From positions 1 through 64,000 of the forward strand of contig NZ_BBNN01000028.1 of the NCBI RefSeq assembly GCF_000829695.1: a stretch of 64,000 bases of DNA, given 5' to 3'. The notes under the pieces were generated by a model. That model was not told the origin of the DNA, searched no databases, and worked only from the letters and a program-made list of their open reading frames with translations. Source of the DNA: Streptomyces sp. NBRC 110035. GTDB lineage: Bacteria; Actinomycetota; Actinomycetes; Streptomycetales; Streptomycetaceae. Positions 15,772 through 23,835 of this stretch are shown here, one piece after another (position 1 is the stretch's first letter; every line of letters begins with the position of its first letter). Position numbers and translations under genes: made by a program.

Positions 15772-17031
15772 TCAGCCGGTGACGGCCTCGTGCGCGAGCC
15801 GCCTGAGGTCCCGGAAGACCGTGTGGGAGGACCTGGGCCGCACCTGCGTGTAGAACTGCACGGTCAGGTCGCGGCCCGGGTCGACCCAGAACGCCGTGGT
15901 GGCGACCCCCGTCCAGCCGTACGTGCCGAGGCCGGACGGGGTCTGCGTACGGGACGGGTCGACGACGACGGAGACGCCGAGGCCGAAGCCGATCCCCTCG
16001 TTGCCGGGATCGTCATGGGCCGGGCGGCTGCCGACGGCGCGCAGATCGGCGCCACCGGGAAGGTGGTTGCGGGTCATCAGGTCCACGGTCCGCGGAGCGA
16101 GCAACCGGACCCCGTCCACCTCGCCCCGCCGACGCAGCAGTTCCGTGAACCGGTGCATGTCGTGGGCCGAGGCCACCATGCCCCCGCTGCCGGACAGGAA
16201 CCGCGGCCGCCCGTGCAGCGGCAGCCCGGCGACGGGCCCGATGCCGCCCCCGCCCCCACCGCTGCCGTCGTCGCCGGAGCCGTCCGTCTCCCCGTACAAC
16301 TCCGCCAGCCGCGGGGCCTGTTCGTCGGAGACCTGGAACCCGGCGTCCGTCATCCCCAGTGGGCCGAAGATCCGCTCGGAGAAGAACACGTCGAGCGGCT
16401 GCCCGGACACCACCTCGACGATCCGCCCCAGCACGTTGGAGGCGACCGAGTAGTTCCACTGCGTCCCCGGGTCGAACTGCAGCGGCAGCCGGGCGTACGC
16501 GTCGACCGTCCCCGCCAGGTCCGTTCCCGGCGCCACCGACGAGTCGAGCCCCGCCGCGCGGTACAGCGCGTCCACCGGATGGGCGTGGTAGAAGGCGAAC
16601 GTCAGCCCGGCGGTGTGGGACATCAGATGCCGTACGAGCAGGGGACCCGCGGCAGGACGCGTCCGTATCCCGTCGCCGGAGCCGCTCTCGTACACGCGGG
16701 GCTCGGCGAACGCCGGCAGGTGACGGCCGACCGGGTCGTCCAGGGACAGCCGGCCCTCCTCGACCAGGGTCAGCGCGGCCACGGCCGTCACCGGTTTCGT
16801 CATCGAGTAGATCCGCCACAGGGTGTCGCTCTCCACCGGCAGCCCGGCCGCGACGTCCCGCCGCCCGTACGCCGTGAGGTGGGCGATCCGCCCGCCCCGG
16901 GCGACGGACACCAGGAACCCGGGCAGCCGTCCCTCGTCGACCTCGCGCGCGAAGTACCGGTCCATCCGGTCCAGCGCCTTCGCGTCCAGACCGGTCTCCT
17001 CCGGGTCGGCCTCCTGCCGCAGCAGTCCCAT
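15772..17031 (-). CDS. Serine hydrolase of the beta-lactamase/EstB family
   Basis: A 419-residue penicillin-binding-fold hydrolase without an obvious signal peptide. The S-x-x-K catalytic pair is in LWRIYSMTKPVTAVAALTL at about residues 72-90; the second motif region is QWNYSVASNVLGRIVEVVSG (Tyr general base), and a W-x-G-like third motif appears in YGWTGVATTAFWVDP. Members act as esterases, D-amino-acid amidases or carboxypeptidases, and the substrate cannot be assigned. ATG 17031 is preceded by AGGAGTGCC, a clear ribosome binding site. It converges on the ribA paralogue with 28 bases between stops, and stands alone in its own transcription unit. Confidence 0.85.
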   Translation of the reverse strand: MGLLRQEADPEETGLDAKALDRMDRYFAREVDEGRLPGFLVSVARGGRIAHLTAYGRRDVAAGLPVESDTLWRIYSMTKPVTAVAALTLVEEGRLSLDDPVGRHLPAFAEPRVYESGSGDGIRTRPAAGPLLVRHLMSHTAGLTFAFYHAHPVDALYRAAGLDSSVAPGTDLAGTVDAYARLPLQFDPGTQWNYSVASNVLGRIVEVVSGQPLDVFFSERIFGPLGMTDAGFQVSDEQAPRLAELYGETDGSGDDGSGGGGGGIGPVAGLPLHGRPRFLSGSGGMVASAHDMHRFTELLRRRGEVDGVRLLAPRTVDLMTRNHLPGGADLRAVGSRPAHDDPGNEGIGFGLGVSVVVDPSRTQTPSGLGTYGWTGVATTAFWVDPGRDLTVQFYTQVRPRSSHTVFRDLRRLAHEAVTG

Positions 17032-17168
17032 GGCACTCCTTCGATCAACCTGACGAGCCGATTCTCGGAATACCCCGCCCGGACCGGGTCAGACCTCACC
17101 GCGCACGGGAACACACCGGCGAACCCGGCCGGGGAACACCCGAGCCGGTGCGCTCCGTCGAACCCGAT

Positions 17169-17400
17169 ATGACACAGGACACACAGCGGGCCCTGCTGGA
17201 GCTGATCGGCGACGAGGACGGCGGGGTGCTCGTCACCCTGAAGCAGGACGGACGGCCCCAGCTGTCGAACGTCCATCACGCCCACTGCCCCGGCGAGCGG
17301 ATGATCCGTGTCTCGGTCACGGACGGCCCCGCCGTCCCCACCGGCTTCGCCTTCGCCGAACGCGTCGCCGCCGTCGCCGACGGGGAGACGGAGACGTACC
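17169..17400 (+). pseudogene. Truncated PPOX-class F420/FMN-dependent oxidoreductase
   Basis: The N-terminus MTQDTQRALLELIGDEDGG and the following LVTLKQDGRPQLSNVHHA and IRVSVTDG segments are the first two strands of pyridoxamine-phosphate-oxidase-fold proteins, as in actinobacterial F420-dependent PPOX enzymes. After VSVTDGPA the expected continuation (nucleotide contact R-N-L/DPR, then a long C-terminal half) is absent in all three frames; the reading frame continues only as arginine-rich sequence antisense to the next gene. The family is normally about 140 residues; only about 55 are recognisable. I call it a remnant left by an internal deletion; the end coordinate is approximate. Confidence 0.6.
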
Positions 17401-17484
17401 GCGAGCGCCCTCAGCGGTGGCGGCCGAGCAGCCGACGAACAGGCCCTGTGCGGGCCGGGCCGCGGTGCCGTGTCGCGGCTCGGG

Positions 17485-18069
17485 TCACGGCCGGGTGTTC
17501 CACTCCTCGACCACCGGACTGCCGTGCTCCAGCGACAGCCGGCTCAACGTGCCCGTCTCCAGCCGGAACAGCCGTCCGTCCGCGGGCGGCAGACCCAGCC
17601 GGCGTGCCGTCAGGACGCGCAGCAGGTGGCCGTGCGCCACGAGCATCACGTCGCCCGCCTCGAGCGCCCCGGCCACCCGGGACAGCACCCGGTCGGCCCG
17701 TGCGCCGACCTGCCCGGGAGACTCGCCGGGGAACTCGGGGCCGGGCGGCACCCCGTCGGTCCACAGGTCCCAGCCGGGCCGGGTGCGGCGGATGTCGGCG
17801 GTGGTGACGCCCTCGTAGCCGCCGTAGTCCCACTCCCGCAGGTCCGGCTCCGGCGACGCGTGTGCCAGCCCCGCCAGTTCGGCGGTGCGCCGGGCGCGGA
17901 CCAGCGGGCTGGTGAGCACGAGGGCGAAGGAACGGCCCGCGAGCAGCGGGGCCAGCGCCCTGGCCTGCGCCTCGCCGTCCCGCGTCAGGGGCAGGTCGCT
18001 GCGGCCGGTGTGCCGCCCCGACCTGCTCCACTCCGTCTCACCGTGCCGCGCGAGCAGCAGATCGCCCAC
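17485..18069 (-). CDS. Histidine phosphatase (phosphoglycerate-mutase-like)
   Basis: A 194-residue histidine acid phosphatase of clan 1. The catalytic R-H-G-E is at residues 8-11 (LLLARHGETEWSRSG), the second-half histidine is in MLVAHGHLLRVL at about residue 145, and TSPLVRARRTAELAG carries the second arginine. The start is GTG 18069, after GAGGTGTAGC. It lies only 5 bases downstream of gnd, so it is probably the last gene of the zwf-opcA-gnd operon and may act on a sugar phosphate, although such proteins vary widely in substrate. Confidence 0.83.
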   Translation of the reverse strand: MGDLLLARHGETEWSRSGRHTGRSDLPLTRDGEAQARALAPLLAGRSFALVLTSPLVRARRTAELAGLAHASPEPDLREWDYGGYEGVTTADIRRTRPGWDLWTDGVPPGPEFPGESPGQVGARADRVLSRVAGALEAGDVMLVAHGHLLRVLTARRLGLPPADGRLFRLETGTLSRLSLEHGSPVVEEWNTRP

Positions 18070-18074
18070 GGCCG

Positions 18075-19058
18075 CTACACCTCGTCCGGGCTTCCCGGCT
18101 CTGCCCGGACCTCCCCGGCGACCCGGCTTCCCCCGCCCTCCGGGCTTCCGTGACCGCCCTGGTCGGGCCGGTCCGTCGAGGTGCCCGCGGACGCGACCGC
18201 GTGCCCGCCGAACTGCCTGCGCAGCGCCGCGACCATCTTCATCTGCGGCGAGTCCTCCTGCCGGGAGGAGAACCGGGCGAACAGGGAGGCCGTGATCGCG
18301 GGAAGCGGTACCGCGTTGTCGAGGGCCGCCTCCACGGTCCAGCGGCCCTCACCCGAGTCCTCGGCACAGCCGCGCAGCTTCTCCAGGTGGGCGTCCTCGT
18401 CGAGGGCGTCGACCGCGAGGTCGAGGAGCCAGGAACGGATGACCGTGCCGTCCTGCCAGGAGCGGAACACCTCGCGGACGTTGTCCACCGAGTCGACCTT
18501 CTCGAGCAGCTCCCAGCCCTCGGCGTAGGCCTGCATCATGGCGTACTCGATGCCGTTGTGGACCATCTTCGCGAAGTGCCCGGCGCCGACCCGGCCGGCG
18601 TGGACGTAGCCGTACGGGCCCTCCGGCTTGAGCGCGTCGAAGATCGGCTTCAGGCGCTCCACGTGCTCCTCGTCACCGCCGACCATGAGCGCGTAGCCGT
18701 TCTCCAGCCCCCACACACCGCCCGAGACACCCGCGTCGACGAAGCCGATGCCCCGGGCGCCCAGCTCCTTGGCGTGCTTCTCGTCCTCCGTCCAGCGGGA
18801 GTTGCCGCCGTCGACGACGGTGTCACCCGGCTTGAGCAGGCTCCCCAACTGGTCGATGACGTGCTGGGTGACGGCGCCGGCCGGGACCATCACCCAGACC
18901 GCGCGCGGCCCGTCGAGCCGGTCGACGAGGTCGGACAGATGGGCGACGTCCGAGAGGTCGGGACGGGTGTCGTAGCCGACGACGGTGTGCCCGGCGGCGC
19001 GGATGCGCTCGCGCATGTTGCCGCCCATCCTGCCGAGACCAACAAGACCGATCTGCAT
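18075..19058 (-). CDS. gnd: 6-phosphogluconate dehydrogenase (decarboxylating), short form
   Basis: It oxidises and decarboxylates 6-phosphogluconate to ribulose 5-phosphate in the oxidative pentose phosphate pathway. MQIGLVGLGRMGGNM is the G-x-G-x-x-G cofactor turn; VDGGNSRWTED and DAGVSGGVWGLENGYALMVGG are the substrate signature, with the catalytic lysine in HFAKMVHNGIEYAMMQAY. At 327 residues it belongs to the short form, often NAD-dependent, rather than the 470-residue NADP form. A Gly/Ser/Glu-rich tail of about 30 residues follows the conserved core. It is preceded by opcA and zwf on the same strand, the usual actinobacterial set. Confidence 0.93.
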   Translation of the reverse strand: MQIGLVGLGRMGGNMRERIRAAGHTVVGYDTRPDLSDVAHLSDLVDRLDGPRAVWVMVPAGAVTQHVIDQLGSLLKPGDTVVDGGNSRWTEDEKHAKELGARGIGFVDAGVSGGVWGLENGYALMVGGDEEHVERLKPIFDALKPEGPYGYVHAGRVGAGHFAKMVHNGIEYAMMQAYAEGWELLEKVDSVDNVREVFRSWQDGTVIRSWLLDLAVDALDEDAHLEKLRGCAEDSGEGRWTVEAALDNAVPLPAITASLFARFSSRQEDSPQMKMVAALRRQFGGHAVASAGTSTDRPDQGGHGSPEGGGSRVAGEVRAEPGSPDEV

Positions 19059-19162
19059 GTCAGTTCACTTCCCGATGTCGTGGTGGGGCGGCCCACCGGG
19101 GCGGCGGGTCGGTGCGGACGTGTCACCCGTGTCAGGCATGAGGGGCGGGGGAGCAGGGAGTC

Positions 19163-20098
19163 TCAGGCAGGGGCGGTGGCCTCCTCGGCACTCTCGCCGC
19201 GCAGGGCGACGGCGTACATCTCGTCCGCGTCGAGCCGCCGGAGCTCCTCGGCGATCAGCTCGGACAGGGGGCGGACCTTCAGCGCGAGCCGCCGCGACGG
19301 CTGCCCGGGCAGCGACAGCGTGGCCATCGGGCCCTCCGGCCGGTCGATGACGATCTCGCCGTCCGCCGTGCCCAGCCGCACCCCCGTGACCACCGGGCCG
19401 GCCGTCTCCACGCGCTCGACCGGCACCTTCAGCCGGGCCTCCAGCCAGCGCGCCAGCAGCTCCGCGCTGGGGTTGTCGGCCTCGCTCTCCACGGCCGCCG
19501 ACGTCACCGTCAGCCGGGCCTGGTCCAGGGCGGCGGCCAGCATCGAACGCCAGGGCGTGATCCGGGTCCAGGCCAGGTCGGTGTCCCCCGGCGCGTAGGT
19601 GCGCCTCCGGGCCGACAGGACCTCCAGGGGGGCGTCCACCGTGTACAGGTCGGTGACCCTGCGCTGGCCGAGCGCGCCGAGCGGGTCCTTCGAGGGGTGC
19701 TCGGGAGCGTCCGCCGGCCACCACACGACCACCGGGGCGTCGGGCAGCAGCAGCGGCAGCACCACGGAGTCGGCGTGGTCGGACACCTCGCCGTAGGTCC
19801 GCAGGACGACCGTCTCGCCCGTACCGGCCTCCGAACCGACCCGCACCTCGGCGTCCAGCCGCGGACGGGTGCGCTCGCGCGGAGTGCGGGCGTGCCGCTT
19901 GATGACGACCAGCATGCGCGAGGGGTGCTCGTGCGAGGCCTCCTCGGCGGCCCTGATCGAGTCGTAGGCGTTCTCCTCGTCCGTGACGACCACCATCGTC
20001 AGGACCATGCCCACCGCCGGGGTGCCGATGGCGCGGCGGCCCCGCACCAGCGCCTTGTTGACATCACTTGCCGTGGTGTCGGTCAGATCGATCTTCAT
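19163..20098 (-). CDS. opcA: Glucose-6-phosphate dehydrogenase assembly protein OpcA
   Basis: A 311-residue OpcA protein, required for assembly or redox activation of glucose-6-phosphate dehydrogenase. The start (MKIDLTDTTASDVNKALV) and features such as HPSRMLVVIKRHAR, VLPLLLPDAPVVVWWPADAP, DPLGALGQRRVTDLYTV and DLAWTRITPWR are characteristic of actinobacterial OpcA. The ATG overlaps the zwf stop by 4 bases, so the two are translationally coupled. A 104-base gap separates it from gnd, without an obvious terminator. S. coelicolor carries two such zwf-opcA sets; the absence of tal and tkt here suggests this is the second one. Confidence 0.92.
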   Translation of the reverse strand: MKIDLTDTTASDVNKALVRGRRAIGTPAVGMVLTMVVVTDEENAYDSIRAAEEASHEHPSRMLVVIKRHARTPRERTRPRLDAEVRVGSEAGTGETVVLRTYGEVSDHADSVVLPLLLPDAPVVVWWPADAPEHPSKDPLGALGQRRVTDLYTVDAPLEVLSARRRTYAPGDTDLAWTRITPWRSMLAAALDQARLTVTSAAVESEADNPSAELLARWLEARLKVPVERVETAGPVVTGVRLGTADGEIVIDRPEGPMATLSLPGQPSRRLALKVRPLSELIAEELRRLDADEMYAVALRGESAEEATAPA

Positions 20099-21672
20099 GG
20101 CCTGCGCCAGCTCCGTCCGTCTCGTGCGAGCATCTCGTCGGCTTCCGCGGGCCCCCAGCCGCCCGAGGCGTACCGGGCCGGTCTGCCGTGGGACGCCCAG
20201 TACTCCTCGACCGGATCGAGGATCCTCCAGGACTCTTCCACTTCCTGATGCCGGGGGAACAGGTTGGCGTCCCCGAGGAGGACGTCGAGGATGAGCCGTT
20301 CGTACGCCTCCGGGCTGGACTGGGTGAACGACTCGCCGTAGGCGAAGTCCATCGTCACGTCCCGGATCTCCATCGAGGTGCCGGGCACCTTCGAGCCGAA
20401 CCGCACCGTCATGCCCTCGTCCGGCTGGACGCGGATGACGACGGCGTTCGCCCCGAGCTCCTCGGTGGCCATGGAGTCGAAGGGGGAGTGCGGTGCCCGC
20501 TGGAAGACGACCGCGATCTCGGTGACCCGGCGGCCCAGCCGCTTGCCGGTGCGCAGGTAGAAGGGGACGCCCGCCCAGCGGCGGTTGTCGACGCCCAGCC
20601 TGATCGCCGCGTACGTGTCGGTGGTGGAGCCCGCGTCGATGCCGTCCTCCTCCGTGTAGCCCGGCACCCGCCTGCCCCCCTGCCAGGCTCCCTCGTACTG
20701 CCCGCGCACGGTGTGCCGGCCCAGGTCCTCGGGTAGCCGCACGGCCCGGAGCACCTTCAGTTTCTCGGTGAGCAACGACGCCGCGTCGAAGGAGGCCGGC
20801 TCCTCCATCGCGGTCAGCGCCATCAGCTGGAGCAGGTGGTTCTGGATGACGTCGCGGGCGGCGCCGATGCCGTCGTAGTAGCCGGCCCGGCCGCCGATGC
20901 CGATGTCCTCGGCCATGGTGATCTGCACGTGGTCGACGAAGGACCGGTTCCAGATCGGCTCGAACATCGTGTTCGCGAAGCGCAGGGCCAGGATGTTCTG
21001 GACGGTCTCCTTGCCCAGGTAGTGGTCGATCCGGAAGACCTGGTCCGGGGCGAACACCTCGTGCACGACCGCGTTGAGCTCCTCGGCCGACCTCAGGTCA
21101 CGGCCGAACGGCTTCTCGATCACCGCGCGCCGCCAGGAACCCGCGGGATCGTCGGCCAGCCCGTGCTTCTTCAGTTGCCGGACCACTTTCGGGAAGAACT
21201 TCGGCGGTACGGAGAGATAGAAGGCGTAGTTGCCGCTGGTGCCTCGGGAAATGTTCAACTCATCGACAGCCAAGCGCAGTTGCTCGAACGCCGTGTCGTC
21301 GTCGAAGTCGCCCGGCACGAACCGCATGCCCTCGGTGAGCTGCTGCCAGACCTCCTCGCGGAACGGTGTGCGGGCGTGCTCCCTGACCGCGTCGTGCACC
21401 ACCTGCGCGAAGTCCTGGTCCGCCCAGTCCCGGCGGGCGAAACCGACCAGCGAGAAGCCCGGTGGCAGCAGCCCCCGGTTGGCGAGGTCGTACACCGCCG
21501 GCATCAGCTTCTTGCGCGACAGGTCGCCCGTCACCCCGAAGATGACCAGACCGGACGGGCCGGCGACGTGCGGGAGACGGCGGTCGCGCGGGTCACGCAG
21601 GGGGTTGGACCAACCGGCGTCGGCCCGGGCCGGCTCCCCGGCCGACTCGATCTCCTCGATCTCCTCGGTCAT
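20095..21672 (-). CDS. zwf: Glucose-6-phosphate 1-dehydrogenase
   Basis: A 525-residue G6PD, the first enzyme of the oxidative pentose phosphate pathway, making 6-phosphogluconolactone and NADPH. The cofactor loop GLVIFGVTGDLSRKKLMPAV is at about residues 40-60; the substrate and catalytic signature RIDHYLGKE holds the base histidine and the lysine, and PFGRDLRSAEELN is the conserved phosphate-binding region. ATG 21672 gives the usual short acidic leader. The gene heads the zwf-opcA-gnd(-phosphatase) operon and supplies NADPH and pentoses. Confidence 0.95.
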   Translation of the reverse strand: MTEEIEEIESAGEPARADAGWSNPLRDPRDRRLPHVAGPSGLVIFGVTGDLSRKKLMPAVYDLANRGLLPPGFSLVGFARRDWADQDFAQVVHDAVREHARTPFREEVWQQLTEGMRFVPGDFDDDTAFEQLRLAVDELNISRGTSGNYAFYLSVPPKFFPKVVRQLKKHGLADDPAGSWRRAVIEKPFGRDLRSAEELNAVVHEVFAPDQVFRIDHYLGKETVQNILALRFANTMFEPIWNRSFVDHVQITMAEDIGIGGRAGYYDGIGAARDVIQNHLLQLMALTAMEEPASFDAASLLTEKLKVLRAVRLPEDLGRHTVRGQYEGAWQGGRRVPGYTEEDGIDAGSTTDTYAAIRLGVDNRRWAGVPFYLRTGKRLGRRVTEIAVVFQRAPHSPFDSMATEELGANAVVIRVQPDEGMTVRFGSKVPGTSMEIRDVTMDFAYGESFTQSSPEAYERLILDVLLGDANLFPRHQEVEESWRILDPVEEYWASHGRPARYASGGWGPAEADEMLARDGRSWRRP

Positions 21673-21912
21673 TCCGTGCCAGCTCCTTGTCGTCGAGGTG
21701 GTCGAGGGCCTGCCTCGCCGTGTCCCTCACGTTCCTGCCGGGCGGCATCGCCGTACCTCGTGACGCCCTCGCTCCTCTCCTCCACCTACAGGGTGTCCCG
21801 GTACGCACGAACCCTCACCTTCGTCACACGTTCACGAGTAAAAGTATGACGTATTCGTGGGAGGAGGGCCCTGCGGCGCGGGCGCTCCGGGAGAGCCGCA
21901 GGTCATGGACAT
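21673..21912. other. zwf upstream region
   Basis: About 240 bases before zwf without a gene. The only notable feature is an A/T-rich patch near 21825-21860; read on the minus strand it contains CATACT at 21846-21851, a possible -10 element for zwf. No clear -35 partner was found. Confidence 0.3.
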
Positions 21913-21916
21913 GAGG

Positions 21917-21946
21917 GAGGGGCCCCACGCGTGCGCGGAGCCCCTC
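21917..21946 (-). terminator. Hairpin downstream of GH16 gene
   Basis: GAGGGGC (21917-21923) pairs with GCCCCTC (21940-21946), a 7-bp G/C stem starting 24 bases after the glucanase stop. There is no U tract, which is common for streptomycete terminators. Confidence 0.5.
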
Positions 21947-21969
21947 GGGGGAGCAGCGGAACCGATCGG

Positions 21970-23397
21970 TCAGCGGCCGAACGTGAACCAGTTGACGTTC
22001 ACGAAGTCCTGCGGCTGGCCGCTCGTGAAGGTCAGATACACGTCGTGCGTGCCCGTCACGGACCCGATGTTCGCCGGGACGGTCCGCCACGACTGCCAGC
22101 CGCCCGTGCTGCCCACCGAGAAACTTCCGACGGGGGCGTTGCCGCGGCTGTCCAGACGCACCTCGACCAGACCGCTGACCCCGGTGGGCGCACCGCTCGC
22201 CACCCGGGCCGAGAACTGCGTGGCCGCGGGCGAGCCGAAGTCCACGCCCTTGAACTGCAGCCAGTCGCCGTTGGCCAGCGCACCCACGTTCTGACCGCCG
22301 CCGGAGTCCGAGGTGGTCTCCGTCATCGTGCCGGACCGGCCGTCGAAGGACTCGGCCTGGATGGTGCCGTAGGCATCGCGGTTGCCGGACGGCGGCGGCG
22401 TGGTGCCGCCCCCGCCGTCACCGCCGCCGGAGGTCAGCACCTGCACGTAGTCGACGAGCATCGAGTGCCCGGGCTGCGTACCGGCGTCCGGGCCGCCGCC
22501 GAAGGCGTCGGGGAAACCGCCGCCCATCGCCACGTTGAGAATGATGAAGAAGCCGTGGTCGGTGGCGTTCGTCCAGGTCGTCGCGTCGACCTGGTCCTCC
22601 CGCACGGTGTGGAAGGTGGTGCCGTCCAGGGAGAAGCGGATCTCCTCCACGCTCCCCGAGCGGTCCCACTCCAACCGGTAGGTGTGGAAGCCGGCCTGAC
22701 AGGTCGTGCCCCGGCAGGTGGTCGACCCCCCGATGCCGCTGTTCTCGTTGCACGGCCCGCCGGGCGCGGTGCCGCAGTGCATCGTGGCGAAGACGGTGTT
22801 GTTGCCCTGCGTGTTCTCCATGATGTCGAGCTCGCCGACGGCGGGCCAGTTCCAGTAGTTGCCCCGGTACGGCGCGCCCAGCATCCAGAACGCCGGCCAG
22901 TAGCCCTTGGCGGCGGCACCGGTCACGTTCGGCACCTGGATGCGGCTCTCGACGCGCAGGACGCCACCGGCGGGCGGCTCGAAGTCGGAACGGTTGGTCT
23001 CCACGCGGCCGGAGGTCCAGTTCCCGGAGGCGTCCCGGCGCGGGGTGATACGAAGGTTGCCGTTGCCGTCGAGGGAGACGTTCTCCGGGTTCGACGTCAT
23101 CGTCTCGATCTCACCGGTGCCCCAGTTGGCGGGGCCGCCCGGGTATCCCCTGCCGGTCGCGTACCGCCAGTCGGAGGTGTTGACGCCGCTGCCCGCGGCG
23201 CCGTCGAAGTCGTCGACGAAGACCCGGTTCCAGCCCGACGGGGGAGCCGGGGCGGAGGCGCTCGCCGACGGCAGGGCGAGGGTGGAGGCCGCGAGCGCGA
23301 GCCCGAGCGTGCCGACGGCGGCCGTCAGCGTCCGCCGCAGCGAACGGGATCTGCGGGGAACACGGGGTCTGCGGGGGGTGCCGGAGGGGTCACTCAT
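21970..23397 (-). CDS. Secreted GH16 endo-beta-1,3-glucanase with C-terminal CBM6
   Basis: A 475-residue extracellular enzyme that hydrolyses beta-1,3-glucans (laminarin, fungal wall). The N-terminus has an Arg-rich n-region, a hydrophobic core (TAAVGTLGLALAASTLALPS) and an A-S-A cleavage site. The GH16 catalytic motif is GELDIMENTQG, with nucleophile and acid/base glutamates. A Gly/Pro linker (GGGDGGGGTTPPPSG) leads to a CBM6-like domain of about 125 residues (IQAESF start, WLQFKGVDFG, VYLTFTSG end). ATG 23397 (MSDPSG) is chosen as the start of the signal peptide. A perfect LacI-type palindrome 95 bases upstream implies sugar-responsive control. Confidence 0.92.
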   Translation of the reverse strand: MSDPSGTPRRPRVPRRSRSLRRTLTAAVGTLGLALAASTLALPSASASAPAPPSGWNRVFVDDFDGAAGSGVNTSDWRYATGRGYPGGPANWGTGEIETMTSNPENVSLDGNGNLRITPRRDASGNWTSGRVETNRSDFEPPAGGVLRVESRIQVPNVTGAAAKGYWPAFWMLGAPYRGNYWNWPAVGELDIMENTQGNNTVFATMHCGTAPGGPCNENSGIGGSTTCRGTTCQAGFHTYRLEWDRSGSVEEIRFSLDGTTFHTVREDQVDATTWTNATDHGFFIILNVAMGGGFPDAFGGGPDAGTQPGHSMLVDYVQVLTSGGGDGGGGTTPPPSGNRDAYGTIQAESFDGRSGTMTETTSDSGGGQNVGALANGDWLQFKGVDFGSPAATQFSARVASGAPTGVSGLVEVRLDSRGNAPVGSFSVGSTGGWQSWRTVPANIGSVTGTHDVYLTFTSGQPQDFVNVNWFTFGR

Positions 23398-23835
23398 GTG
23401 GGGATGCCTCTCGGAGAGGGGGACGGATGCGTGGGTCGATCCGGGTGCGGGGAGTGCCCGAAGAGCCCTGCTCATCGGTTGCTCATCCGTTCTGAGAGCG
23501 CTCTCAGGGTGTCGCCAATGTGCTCCGCGCCCCCGTGACCGTCAAGAGGTGTAACCGAGAAAGTCCTTGCGTGCGGGGAGAGTTCACCTCATGAATTGAC
23601 ACGAATGGGTGCAACGGCGCCACGCCCGGCCGCACGGAGCGGCGCCCTGCCGGTGCCCCGGCGCCGCACACGGTTCTCTGTCCGACCGCACGCCGACCGC
23701 ATGCCGGGCGCATGCCGGCCGGACGCCCCGGTGCCCGCCGGAGACGTCATGATCGAGGACGGAACCGGCGGCGGTGACATCGTGGAAGAACGGACCGGCA
23801 GGCGTCGGAGCCGCCGCGGTGGGAAGGGTGCGGAC
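23398..23835. other. Divergent intergenic region between GH16 and GH4 genes
   Basis: 438 bases without a supported gene. It holds the 16-bp palindrome at 23492-23507 and, on the plus strand, TTGACA at 23596-23601 as a possible -35 for the GH4 gene. An in-frame extension of the GH4 frame back to 23596 is open but basic and low-complexity, and is judged non-coding. Confidence 0.45.
23492..23507. promoter_or_regulatory. LacI-family operator, CTGAGAGCGCTCTCAG
   Basis: A perfect 16-bp palindrome with the central GAGCGCTC typical of actinobacterial LacI-family sites (compare the CebR site TGGGAGCGCTCCCA). It is positioned to control the GH16 gene and perhaps the divergent glycosidase genes. The same GAGAGCGCTCTC core occurs before the LacI gene at 55.6 kb. 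Confidence 0.72.

Noticed and set aside
15790..17172. Long plus-strand open frame opposite the serine hydrolase gene
   Set aside because: Antisense to a clear beta-lactamase-fold gene; composition is typical of a mirror frame.
21931..23538. 535-codon plus-strand open frame opposite the GH16 gene
   Set aside because: Shadow of the glucanase gene, without recognisable motifs.
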